From assembly GCA_900553355.1 (NCBI GenBank), contig USDK01000004.1, positions 1 to 64,000 of the forward strand: DNA of 64,000 nt. The letters run 5' to 3'. The translations under genes and the position numbers were made by a program. The DNA is from an uncultured Lachnospiraceae bacterium. Lineage in GTDB: Bacteria; Bacillota; Clostridia; Lachnospirales; Lachnospiraceae. This document shows positions 8,842-17,682 of this stretch, piece after piece. The notes beneath the pieces were generated by a model, which made no database searches, was not told where the DNA came from, and saw only the letters and a list, made by a program, of their open reading frames with translations. The stretch's first letter is position 1; each line of letters starts with the position of its first letter.

Positions 8842-9375
8842 TTAGCATTCTGGTTCGATCAGACCAAAAGTCCCGTTCTTTCTTCGGTATACAACGTTCA
8901 CTTCGTCGGTTTCTGCGTTGCGGAATACGAAGAAATCATGTCCGAGAAGATCCATCTGTACGCAGGCATCTTCCGGATACATCGGTTTGAAGCCGAATTT
9001 TTTGGTCCGTACGATACGGATCTCACCGTCATCATCTGGGGTGTCTTCTTTCTCAAAAAATTCCTGTTTGAAATTTCCGCCCTCCTGGTGTTTTGCGATC
9101 AGCTTGGTCTTGTATTTGCGAAGCTGACGCTCGATAATCTCTTCGACCAGGTCAATGGATACATACATATCATTACATTCCTCTTCGGAGCGGATAATTC
9201 CGCCTTTGACAGGGATCGTAACTTCGATTTTCTGACGCTCTCTCTGAACGCTTAAGGTTACGTGGATTTCCGTATCAGGAGTAAAATACCTTTCCAGCTT
9301 TCCCAGCTTGCTTTCTACGGCTTCCTTTAAGCCTGGTGTTACGTCGATGTTTTTTCCAATAATGATAAATTTCAT
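8842..9375 (-). CDS. hpf: Ribosome hibernation promoting factor, long form
   Basis: Binds the 30S decoding region and joins 70S ribosomes into inactive 100S dimers in stationary phase. It is 177 residues from ATG at 9375. The N-terminal HPF/RaiA domain (MKFIIIGKNIDVTPGLKEAV) is followed by a linker and the C-terminal dimerisation domain (KKFGFKPMYPEDACVQMDLL, NVVYRRKNGTFGLIEPE) that defines the long form. A GTG three codons earlier is in frame but abuts the AAAGGAG ribosome site. The chosen ATG has about 8 bases of spacing and matches the family start. TGTTATACT at 9458-9466 on the minus strand is a possible extended -10. Confidence 0.95.
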   Translation of the reverse strand: MKFIIIGKNIDVTPGLKEAVESKLGKLERYFTPDTEIHVTLSVQRERQKIEVTIPVKGGIIRSEEECNDMYVSIDLVEEIIERQLRKYKTKLIAKHQEGGNFKQEFFEKEDTPDDDGEIRIVRTKKFGFKPMYPEDACVQMDLLGHDFFVFRNAETDEVNVVYRRKNGTFGLIEPEC

Positions 9376-9457
9376 GCTGTCCACTCCTTTGCGACATGAT
9401 TTCAGATATAAATGTCTGACAATAGTGTGCCGGACGGTAAATCTATCTGATATAAAC

Positions 9458-9466
9458 AGTATAACA
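9458..9466 (-). promoter_or_regulatory. Possible extended -10 promoter for hpf
   Basis: TGTTATACT reads on the minus strand about 85 bases upstream of the hpf start. No convincing -35 is visible. Confidence 0.35.
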
Positions 9467-9509
9467 TGTTTAAAGAATAAAGTATAGCATGTATTATTGA
9501 TTTAATCGT

Positions 9510-9935
9510 TTAATTTTTGCTGTCGCTATCAGATGCATCCTTTGAAGATTTAGATTCCTCGTCGACATGAAACCGGCAGAACAAATACTTCCTGGTAGCA
9601 TAGAGGACTGCGATGGACAGGACTCCGATAAACATGATCCAGATTGAGGAGTGGTCGATGATGATCTGCCTTGCAATTGCAAACAAGAGGACCTCAAAGA
9701 CAGAATCCGCTGTGTGGTGATACATCATACGGATCAGCTCAACACCGATAATCAGGTTAAAACAGGTCTCCAGAAGATCATCATAGTTGGGCCAGACCTC
9801 CAGATTCGGAATGTTTCCCAGAGAGACTGCCATGCGCAGGCATAAAAGGATGATGCCTGCAGCCAGCATAAATGCAATAAAATATTCCAGAAAGGCAGTC
9901 AGATATTTAAAAAAAATGGTGATCTTTCTTTTCAT
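9510..9935 (-). CDS. PsiE-like small membrane protein
   Basis: A 141-residue integral membrane protein resembling the phosphate-starvation-inducible PsiE family, whose function is unknown. About four hydrophobic helices are visible (roughly residues 10-33, 55-72, 78-93 and 96-112). The polar stretch ELIRMMYHHTADSVFEVLLF resembles the PsiE core, and the C-terminus is charged and cytoplasmic-looking (SKSSKDASDSDSKN). Its ATG overlaps the stop of typA in an ATGA junction, so it is probably translationally coupled to that GTPase gene. The family assignment is from residue pattern only. Confidence 0.65.
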   Translation of the reverse strand: MKRKITIFFKYLTAFLEYFIAFMLAAGIILLCLRMAVSLGNIPNLEVWPNYDDLLETCFNLIIGVELIRMMYHHTADSVFEVLLFAIARQIIIDHSSIWIMFIGVLSIAVLYATRKYLFCRFHVDEESKSSKDASDSDSKN

Positions 9936-11758
9936 GAACGATTTCCTCGTTTGCGTATTTTCGGATCCAGGATTTTTTTTCGGATCCTTAAATTCTTAGG
10001 AGTTACTTCCAGCAGCTCGTCCGTATCGATGAAGTCAAGAGCCTGCTCCAGGCTTAAAACCTTTGGAGGAGTCAGCCGCAGTGCCTCGTCAGAGCCGGAA
10101 GAGCGGGTATTGGTCAGATGCTTTGTCTTGCAGACATTTACTTCGATGTCGTCTGTTTTCGCATTTTCACCGACCACCATACCGGAGTAGACTTTTTCGC
10201 CGGGACCGATGAATAAGGTACCCCGTTCCTGAGCGCTGTATAAACCGTAAGTGACGGATTCGCCGGTTTCAAAGGCGATCAGGGAACCTTGTTTTCGGTA
10301 CTGGATATCTCCCTTGTAAGGAGCGTATCCCTCAAAAGCTGTGTTCATGATACCATTTCCCTTGGTGTCAGTCAAGAATTCACCGCGGTAACCGATCAGT
10401 CCGCGGGCCGGGATCCTGAATTCAAGACGCGTGTATCCGCCGCTGGCTGTTCCCATGCTCTGTAGTTCCCCTTTTCGCTGACTCAGCTTGTCGATCACAG
10501 TTCCGGTAAACTCGTCCGGCACGTCAATATAGGCCAGCTCAACAGGCTCCAGAAGCTTGCCGTTTTCATCTTTTTTGTAGAGCACCTCAGCTTTGCTGAC
10601 TGCGAATTCATAGCCTTCCCGGCGCATGTTTTCAATCAGGACGGACAGATGCAGCTCGCCGCGGCCGGAGACCTTGAAGCTGTCAGTGTTGTCGGATTCT
10701 TCCACCCGGAGGCTGACGTCTGTATTCAGTTCCCGGAACAGACGGTCACGCAGATGGCGGGAAGTCACATATTTACCCTCTTGTCCGGCAAAAGGACTGT
10801 CGTTGACAATAAACTGCATGGCGATCGTCGGTTCAGAAATCTTCTGGAAGGGAATTGCCTTCGGATTTTCCGGAGAGCAGATCGTATCGCCGATGGACAG
10901 GTCGGAGATGCCGGAGATGGCAACGATAGAACCGATGCTTGCTTCTTTGACATCGACCTTGTTCAGCCCGTCAAATTCATAAAGCTTGCTGATTCGGACT
11001 TTCTCCATCCGGTCAGGATTATGCTCGTTGACAACGATGGCATCCATGCCGACTTTGATGGTTCCGTTGTCTACCTTTCCAATGCCGATACGTCCTACAT
11101 ATTCGTTGTAGTCAATGGTACTGATCAGTACCTGGGTGTCGGCGTCAGGATCCCCTTCAGGTGCAGGAATATAGTCGAGAATGGTTTCAAACAGAGGCTG
11201 CATATCCTTTCCCTCGTCGTTTAGATCCCTTACGGCAACGCCGGTCTTGGCAGAAGCAAATACGAAAGGACAGTCCAGCTGTTCATCAGAGGCGTCCAGA
11301 TCCATAAACAACTCCAGGACTTCATCGATGACTTCATCAGGTCTCGCCTCCGGCCGGTCGATTTTATTGATGCATACGATAACCGGAAGATTCAGTTCCA
11401 GAGCTTTACGGAGGACAAATTTTGTCTGCGGCATGGCGCCTTCAAAGGCATCCACGACTAAAACGACTCCGTTGACCATTTTTAAGACTCGTTCCACTTC
11501 TCCGCCGAAATCTGCATGTCCGGGAGTGTCGATGATATTGATCTTTGTTCCCTTATAGTAAACGGCGGTATTTTTTGAAAGAATGGTGATCCCACGTTCA
11601 CGCTCGATGTCGTTGGAATCCATGACGCGTTCGGCAACCTCCTGGTTTTCACGGAACACGCCGCTTTGTTTTAAAAGTTCATCGACCAGCGTTGTCTTTC
11701 CATGATCAACATGGGCGATGATTGCAATGTTTCGAATATCTTCACGTTTTGTCTTCAT
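9932..11758 (-). CDS. typA: Translational GTPase TypA/BipA
   Basis: Ribosome-associated GTPase of the EF-G/LepA group, linked to ribosome assembly and stress or cold adaptation. It is 608 residues from ATG at 11758, which sits 7 bases after AAAGGAAG; an in-frame ATG 14 codons upstream lacks a ribosome site. G1 (AHVDHGKTTL), G2 with RGITI, G3 (DTPGHADFGGEV) and G4 (NKIDR) are present. EF-G-like domains II, III and V and the BipA-specific C-terminal domain (LTPPKVLSLEQALDFIDTDE) follow. The PsiE-like gene overlaps the stop by 4 bases. Confidence 0.97.
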   Translation of the reverse strand: MKTKREDIRNIAIIAHVDHGKTTLVDELLKQSGVFRENQEVAERVMDSNDIERERGITILSKNTAVYYKGTKINIIDTPGHADFGGEVERVLKMVNGVVLVVDAFEGAMPQTKFVLRKALELNLPVIVCINKIDRPEARPDEVIDEVLELFMDLDASDEQLDCPFVFASAKTGVAVRDLNDEGKDMQPLFETILDYIPAPEGDPDADTQVLISTIDYNEYVGRIGIGKVDNGTIKVGMDAIVVNEHNPDRMEKVRISKLYEFDGLNKVDVKEASIGSIVAISGISDLSIGDTICSPENPKAIPFQKISEPTIAMQFIVNDSPFAGQEGKYVTSRHLRDRLFRELNTDVSLRVEESDNTDSFKVSGRGELHLSVLIENMRREGYEFAVSKAEVLYKKDENGKLLEPVELAYIDVPDEFTGTVIDKLSQRKGELQSMGTASGGYTRLEFRIPARGLIGYRGEFLTDTKGNGIMNTAFEGYAPYKGDIQYRKQGSLIAFETGESVTYGLYSAQERGTLFIGPGEKVYSGMVVGENAKTDDIEVNVCKTKHLTNTRSSGSDEALRLTPPKVLSLEQALDFIDTDELLEVTPKNLRIRKKILDPKIRKRGNRS

Positions 11759-11807
11759 GATAACGCTTCCTTTACTTATTTTAATGCGATGATTCAGCAA
11801 CTTAAAT

Positions 11808-11835
11808 AGTGTATCATATTTTAGAAAATTTACAA
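11808..11835 (-). promoter_or_regulatory. Putative typA promoter
   Basis: On the minus strand TTGTAA (11830-11835) and TACACT (11808-11813, preceded by TGA) are 16 bases apart, about 50 bases before the typA start. Confidence 0.5.
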
Positions 11836-11912
11836 GTATTTAGTTCTAAATCCAGAATGGCCCTCATAAACTATGTAATATACGATTCAGAAGAAAGGGA
11901 GATTGTAAGACT

Positions 11913-12545
11913 ATGTCAGATAAGATTATTGAAAACAACCAGGTAACTATTATGGGAGAGGTGGCCACGCCATTCACATTCAGCCATGAGGTGTTTGGGG
12001 AAGGATTCTATATGGTAAGTGTCAATGTCCGGCGCCTCAGCAATTCGATGGACTGTATTCCGCTGATGATATCGGAAAGACTGATCGATGTGTCCAAGGA
12101 TTATACAGGCGAGTTTATCATGGCCAGCGGACAGTTCCGATCCTACAACCGGCATGAGGAACAAAAGAACCGGCTTGTCCTGTCTTTGTTTGTCCGGGAG
12201 GTGTCATTTATTGAAGAAGAACTGGACGGAGCCAAGACGAACCAGATCTTCCTGGACGGATATATCTGCAAGCTGCCGGTATATCGAAAGACTCCGCTTG
12301 GACGGGAGATCGCAGATCTTCTGCTGGCAGTGAACAGACCCTATGGGAAGTCCGACTACATACCCTGCATCTGCTGGGGAAGAAATGCCAGATTTGCCTC
12401 TTCCTTTGAAGTCGGAGAGCATGTACAGGTGATCGGAAGGATCCAGAGCCGAGAATACATGAAAAGGCTATCAGAGACGGAGACCGAAAAGAGGACTGCT
12501 TATGAGGTGTCTGTCAGCAAACTGGAGTGCCTGGACGGAGAATGA
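11913..12545 (+). CDS. Two-OB-fold single-stranded DNA-binding protein-like
   Basis: A 210-residue protein that appears to hold two SSB-like OB folds: one at about residues 8-100 (VTIMGEVATPFTFSHEVFGEGFYMVSVNVRRL) and one at about residues 108-205 (IFLDGYICKLPVYRKTPLGREIADLLLAVNRPYGKSDYIPCICWG). The second half carries the RTPLGREI/ADLLLAVNR pattern common in clostridial SSB-like proteins. It lacks the acidic C-terminal tip typical of housekeeping SSB, so it is more likely an accessory or primosomal ssDNA-binding protein. The start follows GAAAGGGAG. The exact role is unknown. Confidence 0.65.
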   Translation: MSDKIIENNQVTIMGEVATPFTFSHEVFGEGFYMVSVNVRRLSNSMDCIPLMISERLIDVSKDYTGEFIMASGQFRSYNRHEEQKNRLVLSLFVREVSFIEEELDGAKTNQIFLDGYICKLPVYRKTPLGREIADLLLAVNRPYGKSDYIPCICWGRNARFASSFEVGEHVQVIGRIQSREYMKRLSETETEKRTAYEVSVSKLECLDGE

Positions 12546-12562
12546 TCCGCCGTAGACTTCCG

Positions 12563-12591
12563 TTGACATCCCCCTGGTTTGATGGTAATAT
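12563..12591 (+). promoter_or_regulatory. Sigma-A-type promoter of dapA-dapB(-fbp)
   Basis: TTGACA (12563-12568), a 17-base spacer, then TAATAT (12586-12591) preceded by TGG gives a near-consensus promoter with an extended -10. The dapA start is 36 bases downstream, leaving no room for a lysine riboswitch. Confidence 0.8.
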
Positions 12592-12627
12592 TTTTATAGA
12601 TTATTTTAGAATGTCAGGAGGATGGAT

Positions 12628-13518
12628 ATGGCTATATTTACAGGCGCCGGAGTGGCGATCGTCACACCGTTTCATGAAGATGAAAGTATTAATTACGATA
12701 GACTGGATGAGCTGATCGATTTTCACTGCGACAATGGTACGGACAGTATTATTATCTGTGGTACGACAGGGGAATCGGCTACAATGACGGAGGAAGAGCA
12801 TCTGGAATGTGTAAAATTTGCAATCGACCGGGCAAAGGGAAGGATTCCGGTTATTGCCGGGACAGGATCCAACTGCACCAGGACTGCAGTTGAACTGTCA
12901 AAGGAAGCGGCAGACTATGGCGCAGATGGGCTTCTTGTGGTAACTCCGTATTATAACAAGGCGACACAGGCAGGACTGATCGCGCATTATACGGCAGTGG
13001 CCAGGGAAGCGAAGGCACCGATCATTATGTACAGTGTGGCAAGCCGTACCGGATGTAATATTGAGCCGGCAACAGTGGCTCACCTGGTAAAGAATGTAGA
13101 TAATATCGTAGGAGTGAAAGAAGCATCAGGAAATATTTCTCAGGTTGCAAAGATTATGTCTCTGACTGATGGAAATATTGACCTGTATTCCGGAAATGAC
13201 GATCAGATCGTGCCGATGCTTGCTCTTGGCGGCAAGGGTGTGATCTCTGTGCTTTCGAATGTTGCGCCGAAGGAGACTCATGATATCTGTGCAAAGTTCT
13301 TTGCAGGAGATGTTGAGGGCAGCGCCAGACTTCAGCTGAAGGCAGTGCCGCTGATCGACCAGCTGTTCTGTGAAGTGAATCCGATTCCGGTGAAGAAGGC
13401 GATGAAGCTGATGGGAATCGACTGCGGACCGCTTCGTATGCCGATGACGGAACTGACGCCGGAGCATGAGAAGACTCTGGCTCAGGCAATGAAGGATTTC
13501 GGAATTACACTTGCTTAA
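12628..13518 (+). CDS. dapA: 4-hydroxy-tetrahydrodipicolinate synthase
   Basis: Condenses pyruvate and aspartate semialdehyde in the first committed step of the diaminopimelate/lysine branch, which also feeds peptidoglycan. The 296-residue TIM barrel has the GTTGES pyruvate-binding motif, the catalytic Tyr in PYYNKATQ (about residue 112) and the Schiff-base Lys in VGVKEASGN (about residue 161). ATG at 12628 is 6 bases after AGGAGG. An in-frame ATG two codons earlier directly abuts that site and was rejected. It has its own strong promoter, and dapB follows 25 bases downstream. Confidence 0.97.
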   Translation: MAIFTGAGVAIVTPFHEDESINYDRLDELIDFHCDNGTDSIIICGTTGESATMTEEEHLECVKFAIDRAKGRIPVIAGTGSNCTRTAVELSKEAADYGADGLLVVTPYYNKATQAGLIAHYTAVAREAKAPIIMYSVASRTGCNIEPATVAHLVKNVDNIVGVKEASGNISQVAKIMSLTDGNIDLYSGNDDQIVPMLALGGKGVISVLSNVAPKETHDICAKFFAGDVEGSARLQLKAVPLIDQLFCEVNPIPVKKAMKLMGIDCGPLRMPMTELTPEHEKTLAQAMKDFGITLA

Positions 13519-13543
13519 CGGAAAAGAACAGGAGGAAGATGAC

Positions 13544-14302
13544 ATGGTACGTGCGATCATGCATGGATGTAACGGGAAGATGGGCCGGGTGATCACCGGG
13601 CTGATCCGGGAGGATGAAGATATCACAATCGTGGCAGGAGTTGACGCTTATACAGGCACTGCCAATGATTATCCGGTATATGACAACATAGAAAAATGTA
13701 AAGAAGAAGCAGATGTGGTGATTGATTTTTCCAATGCGGCGGCTGTCGATCATCTGCTGGATTACTGCGCTGCAAAAAATCTGCCTGTGGTGCTGTGTAC
13801 CACAGGGCTGTCCGCAGAACAGCTCCGGAAAGTGGAAGAGACGGCAGAGAAGACAGCAGTTCTGAAGTCTGCAAACATGTCTCTTGGCATCAATCTTCTT
13901 CTGAAGCTTCTTCAGAATGCGGCAAAGGTGCTGGGGCCTGCAGGATTTGATATCGAACTTGTAGAGCGTCATCACAACCAGAAGGTAGACGCCCCCAGCG
14001 GTACGGCTCTTGCTCTGGCGGATTCGGTAAACGAGGCGCTGGATCATCAGTATACATATGTGTATGACCGGTCTCAGGTAAGGCAGAAAAGGGGAGAAAA
14101 AGAAATCGGTATTTCTGCCGTGCGCGGCGGTACGATCGTGGGAGACCATGAAGTGATCTTCGCCGGAACAGATGAAGTGATCGAGTTTAAGCATACGGCA
14201 TATTCCAAAGCAGTATTCGGAAAGGGCGCAGTTGAGGCCGCCAAATTCCTGGCCGGAAAGCCAGCCGGAAAATATGACATGTCGGATGTGATTCAGTTAT
14301 AA
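13544..14302 (+). CDS. dapB: 4-hydroxy-tetrahydrodipicolinate reductase
   Basis: NAD(P)H-dependent second step of the diaminopimelate pathway. The 252-residue protein has the N-terminal dinucleotide fold (HGCNGKMGRVI, with the usual GxxGxMG glycines) and the catalytic-domain signature ERHHNQKVDAPSGTA, including the catalytic His and Lys. ATG at 13544 follows AGGAGGAAGATGAC. Short in-frame alternatives upstream lie inside the end of dapA and lack a better site. It is co-transcribed with dapA. Confidence 0.97.
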   Translation: MVRAIMHGCNGKMGRVITGLIREDEDITIVAGVDAYTGTANDYPVYDNIEKCKEEADVVIDFSNAAAVDHLLDYCAAKNLPVVLCTTGLSAEQLRKVEETAEKTAVLKSANMSLGINLLLKLLQNAAKVLGPAGFDIELVERHHNQKVDAPSGTALALADSVNEALDHQYTYVYDRSQVRQKRGEKEIGISAVRGGTIVGDHEVIFAGTDEVIEFKHTAYSKAVFGKGAVEAAKFLAGKPAGKYDMSDVIQL

Positions 14303-14326
14303 GATACAATTTTGGGGAGGATTTCT

Positions 14327-16279
14327 ATGAAAGAACTGGAAGCAAGATATTTAGAAAGACTTTCACAGTTGTATCCGACTATCGCAAAAGCATCGACAGA
14401 GATTATCAATCTTCAGGCGATTTTAAATCTGCCGAAGGGGACGGAGCATTTCCTGACAGACATTCACGGTGAACATGAGGCTTTTTCTCATGTTCTGAAG
14501 AATGGCTCTGGTTCTGTGCGCCGTAAGATCGATGATGTTTTTGGGAATACTATGAGTAGCAGAGACAAACAGTCTCTGGCTACTCTTATTTATTATCCAA
14601 AAGAGAAGATGGATCGGATCAGGATGGAAGAAGAAAATATGGAGGACTGGTATAAGATCACGCTGTATCGTCTGATTGAGGTGTGCAAAAGGACGGCCAG
14701 CAAATATACACGGTCAAAGGTGAGAAAAGCCCTGCCTCCGGATTTTGCCTATGTGATCGAGGAACTGATCACGGAAAAGTCGGAAATTACGGACAAAGAA
14801 TCATATTATAATTCAATCGTGACAACGATTATCCGGATCGGAAGAGCGGAAAAGTTCATCATTGCATTAAGCGAACTGATCCAGAGGCTGATCGTGGATC
14901 ATCTTCATATTGTGGGGGACATCTATGACCGCGGACCCGGCCCTCATATCATCATGGAAAAGCTGATCAATTATCATTCGGTAGACATCCAGTGGGGGAA
15001 TCATGATGTGCTCTGGATGGGGGCAGCCGCAGGCCAGCGGGGATGTATTGCCAATGTGATCCGGATCTGCGCCAGATATGGGAATCTGGACATTCTGGAG
15101 GACGGATACGGCATTAATCTTCTGCCGCTTGCTACTTTTGCAATGGATACCTATGGGGATGATCCCTGCACCTGTTTCCGGCTGAAGGGAGAACCGGAGT
15201 ACAGTCAGAGTGAAATGCTTCTGGATGTAAAAATGCATAAGGCGATTTCAATCATCCAGTTTAAGGTGGAAGGCCAGATCATTAAAAAGAATCCGGGATT
15301 TAAGATGGACAGCAGGAACCTTCTGCATCATATTAACTTCGAGACTGGAACGGTAGAGATCGACGGAAAAGAGTATCCGATGCTGGATATGAATTTCCCG
15401 ACCATTGATCCCAAGAGGCCGTACGCGCTGACCAGAGAAGAAGAGGATATCATGGAGCGTCTGGAGAAGGCCTTCCTGCACTGCGAAAAGCTGCAGCGGC
15501 ATATGCGTTTTCTGTTGAATAAAGGCGGTTTGTATAAAGTTTATAATAAGAATCTTTTATACCACGGATGTGTGCCTTTGACAGAAACGGGGGAACTGAA
15601 GTCTGTGAAACTGTATGGGCGTTCATATAAAGGAAAGGGACTGTATGAGGCGCTGGAAAGTTATGTGAGAAAAGGATTCTATGCCCTGGACCCAAAGGAA
15701 AAGGAACGAGGAAGAGATATGATGTGGTTCATCTGGCTAAGCGAGGGCTCTCCATTGTTCGGCAAGGATAAAATGGCAACCTTCGAGAGGTATTTCCTTG
15801 CAGACAAGGAGACACACAAAGAGAAGAAGAACCCCTACTACTCTATGTTGGAAAACGAAGAAGTGGTCAACAGGATCCTGGAGGAATTCGGCCTTCCGGC
15901 TGAAGGTACACATATCATTAACGGACATGTGCCGGTGAAATCCAAGAATGGAGAAAATCCTATCAAATGCGGCGGAAAAGTGCTGGTCATCGATGGCGGC
16001 TTTTCGAAAGCTTATCAGAAGGAGACCGGAATCGCCGGCTATACGTTGATCTATAATTCTTATGGACTGATCCTGGCGGCCCATGAGCCTTTTGAGTCGA
16101 CAGAGGCGGCGATTGAGAAGGAAAGCGATATCCACTCCGACAGTATTATCGTTAAGAGAGTGGTACAAAGAAAGCTGGTGGGCGATACGGATATCGGCCG
16201 GGAGCTGAAAGAGCAGATCGCAGATCTGGAAATGCTTCTGGAAGCGTATCGGAGTGGCCGGATCAGAGAGAGACTGTAA
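14327..16279 (+). CDS. fbp: Fructose-1,6-bisphosphatase class III
   Basis: Gluconeogenic hydrolysis of fructose 1,6-bisphosphate to fructose 6-phosphate. The 650-residue length and sequence fit the Firmicute class III enzyme, a metallophosphatase-fold protein. Visible motifs are the metal-binding DIHGEHEAF, GDIYDRGPGPH, and WGNHDVLWMGAAAG. Late in the chain come NGHVPVKSKNGENPIKCGGK and the DGGFSKAYQ block. ATG at 14327 follows GGGGAGGA. It is 24 bases downstream of dapB and probably on the same transcript, although metabolically unrelated. Confidence 0.96.
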   Translation: MKELEARYLERLSQLYPTIAKASTEIINLQAILNLPKGTEHFLTDIHGEHEAFSHVLKNGSGSVRRKIDDVFGNTMSSRDKQSLATLIYYPKEKMDRIRMEEENMEDWYKITLYRLIEVCKRTASKYTRSKVRKALPPDFAYVIEELITEKSEITDKESYYNSIVTTIIRIGRAEKFIIALSELIQRLIVDHLHIVGDIYDRGPGPHIIMEKLINYHSVDIQWGNHDVLWMGAAAGQRGCIANVIRICARYGNLDILEDGYGINLLPLATFAMDTYGDDPCTCFRLKGEPEYSQSEMLLDVKMHKAISIIQFKVEGQIIKKNPGFKMDSRNLLHHINFETGTVEIDGKEYPMLDMNFPTIDPKRPYALTREEEDIMERLEKAFLHCEKLQRHMRFLLNKGGLYKVYNKNLLYHGCVPLTETGELKSVKLYGRSYKGKGLYEALESYVRKGFYALDPKEKERGRDMMWFIWLSEGSPLFGKDKMATFERYFLADKETHKEKKNPYYSMLENEEVVNRILEEFGLPAEGTHIINGHVPVKSKNGENPIKCGGKVLVIDGGFSKAYQKETGIAGYTLIYNSYGLILAAHEPFESTEAAIEKESDIHSDSIIVKRVVQRKLVGDTDIGRELKEQIADLEMLLEAYRSGRIRERL

Positions 16280-16399
16280 AAAATTGGAAATTTTTCATAG
16301 TATAATCCCTGCCATATTGCAGATATTACTATCAACAAGGCCGCAGCATGCGGATTGATAATGATAGAGATACATGAAATATGAAAGGGAGAGTAAAAC

Positions 16400-16702
16400 A
16401 TGAAACAGTTCAAAAAGTTTTTGTTAGCTTTGATGTGTGTCTGCGCAGTAGCCGGAGTAACGGCCTGCGGCACAGACAGAAATGCAGACGACAATGTGGC
16501 AGATGATAATACGTCGGCAGACGATAACCGGGATACCAGCGGAGACGAAATGAATGATGCCACGGACGGCACAGATGATGCGGGTGACGGAGTCGCGGAT
16601 GAGATTGGCGATGACATCAGGGATGGCGCGGATGAGATCGGCGATGACGTCAGAGACGGTGTGGATGACATGACGGACGGCACGGATGACGCAAACCGAT
16701 AG
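16400..16702 (+). CDS. Small highly acidic repetitive lipoprotein
   Basis: A 100-residue predicted lipoprotein. A basic N-terminus (MKQFKKF) and hydrophobic core lead to the lipobox VTAC, placing the lipidated Cys at about residue 23. The rest is almost entirely Asp, Gly, Ala, Asn and Thr, with an imperfect internal repeat of the type DEIGDDIRDGADEIGDDVRDG. No catalytic motif is visible. The acidity and repeats suggest an unstructured surface tether or cation-binding tail, which is inference. A TATAAT at 16301-16306 without a clear -35 may be its promoter. It is unrelated in function to its neighbours. Confidence 0.75.
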   Translation: MKQFKKFLLALMCVCAVAGVTACGTDRNADDNVADDNTSADDNRDTSGDEMNDATDGTDDAGDGVADEIGDDIRDGADEIGDDVRDGVDDMTDGTDDANR

Positions 16703-16734
16703 AGAGTATCACAGTAATTAATATAGAAGATAAA

Positions 16735-16766
16735 GAGCAGGACTGCCTGGGAAAGCAGTCCTGCTC
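16735..16766 (+). terminator. Hairpin between the lipoprotein gene and hisA
   Basis: A perfect 12-bp stem (GAGCAGGACTGC/GCAGTCCTGCTC) with an 8-base loop ends 8 bases before the AGGAGGA ribosome site of hisA. It has no T tract, so it may be a weak terminator or a 5' leader structure. Confidence 0.55.
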
Positions 16767-16789
16767 CTGATACAGGAGGAATTAATCGG

Positions 16790-17560
16790 ATGAGGTTCAG
16801 ACCTTGTATTGACATACATAATGGAAAAGTAAAACAGATTGTGGGAGGAAGTCTTCGTGACACGGGAGATGAGGCCAGAGAAAACTTTATCTCAGGCCGT
16901 GATGCCGGATATTATGCGGCATTATATCAGAAAGACAGACTAAAAGGCGGGCATGTGATCCTTTTAAACCCGCCTTCTTCCGATTATTACAAAGAAACAA
17001 AAAAGCAGGCATACGCGGCTCTGAAGGCATATCCGGGAGGGCTTCAGGCAGGCGGAGGCATCACGGATGAAAATGCAGAAGAATATCTGGAGGCAGGTGC
17101 AAGTCACGTGATCGTCACTTCCTATGTGTTCAGAGACGGTCGTGTCCGTTGGGACTGTATGGAGCGGTTGAGCAGCGTTATCGGAAAAGAACATGTGGTG
17201 ATCGACTTAAGCTGCAGAAAAAGGGAAGGCGGATACTATATTGTGACAGACCGCTGGCAGACCTTTACGGACGTCAGGCTGACGCCGGAGATCATGGATG
17301 AAGTGGCAGATTATTGTGATGAATTTCTGGTGCATGGCGTAGACGTAGAGGGAAAGGCGGCAGGAGTAGATGAAGAGCTGGCGGTGCTGCTGGCAGGACA
17401 CAGGAAACGACCTGTTACATATGCCGGGGGGATCGGAAGTCTTGAAGATCTTAAGCACTTTGAAAAGTTAACAGGAGGGCAGGTTGACTTTACGATCGGG
17501 AGTGCCCTGGATCTCTTCGGGGGCAGGATCCCTTACCAGGAAGTGAAAAAATATCGGTGA
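16790..17560 (+). CDS. hisA: Eukaryote-type HisA (ProFAR isomerase)
   Basis: Isomerises ProFAR to PRFAR in histidine biosynthesis. The 256-residue TIM barrel resembles yeast HIS6 rather than ordinary bacterial HisA: CIDIHNGKVKQIVGG at the N-terminus (catalytic Asp in CID), GGHVILL, QAGGGI, DLSCRKREGGYYIV, WQTFTD, FLVHGVDVEGKAAGVD (second catalytic Asp) and the terminal GSALDLFGG all follow the HIS6 pattern. No other his gene is nearby, so it stands alone. ATG follows AGGAGGA. The alternative, a HisA-like enzyme of another pathway, is less likely because both catalytic aspartates are in place. Confidence 0.88.
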   Translation: MRFRPCIDIHNGKVKQIVGGSLRDTGDEARENFISGRDAGYYAALYQKDRLKGGHVILLNPPSSDYYKETKKQAYAALKAYPGGLQAGGGITDENAEEYLEAGASHVIVTSYVFRDGRVRWDCMERLSSVIGKEHVVIDLSCRKREGGYYIVTDRWQTFTDVRLTPEIMDEVADYCDEFLVHGVDVEGKAAGVDEELAVLLAGHRKRPVTYAGGIGSLEDLKHFEKLTGGQVDFTIGSALDLFGGRIPYQEVKKYR

Positions 17561-17599
17561 TGGAAACTGTAACCGTTTTGTGAACACTCGATAAATTAG

Positions 17600-17628
17600 T
17601 TGAATTGAAATTTAGATAGTGCTAGAAT
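17600..17628 (+). promoter_or_regulatory. Putative promoter of secA-prfB
   Basis: TTGAAT (17600-17605), a 17-base spacer and TAGAAT (17623-17628) preceded by TGC form a good sigma-A-type promoter 55 bases upstream of secA. Confidence 0.65.
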
Positions 17629-17682
17629 GAGGGATAGAGTGGTCATTTTATGGCAAATTCTTGACAAGGAGCATTAAGATAT

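Noticed and set aside
12546..12627. Lysine riboswitch before dapA
   Set aside because: Only 82 bases separate the genes, and the promoter leaves about 30 bases of leader, too short for the lysine aptamer.
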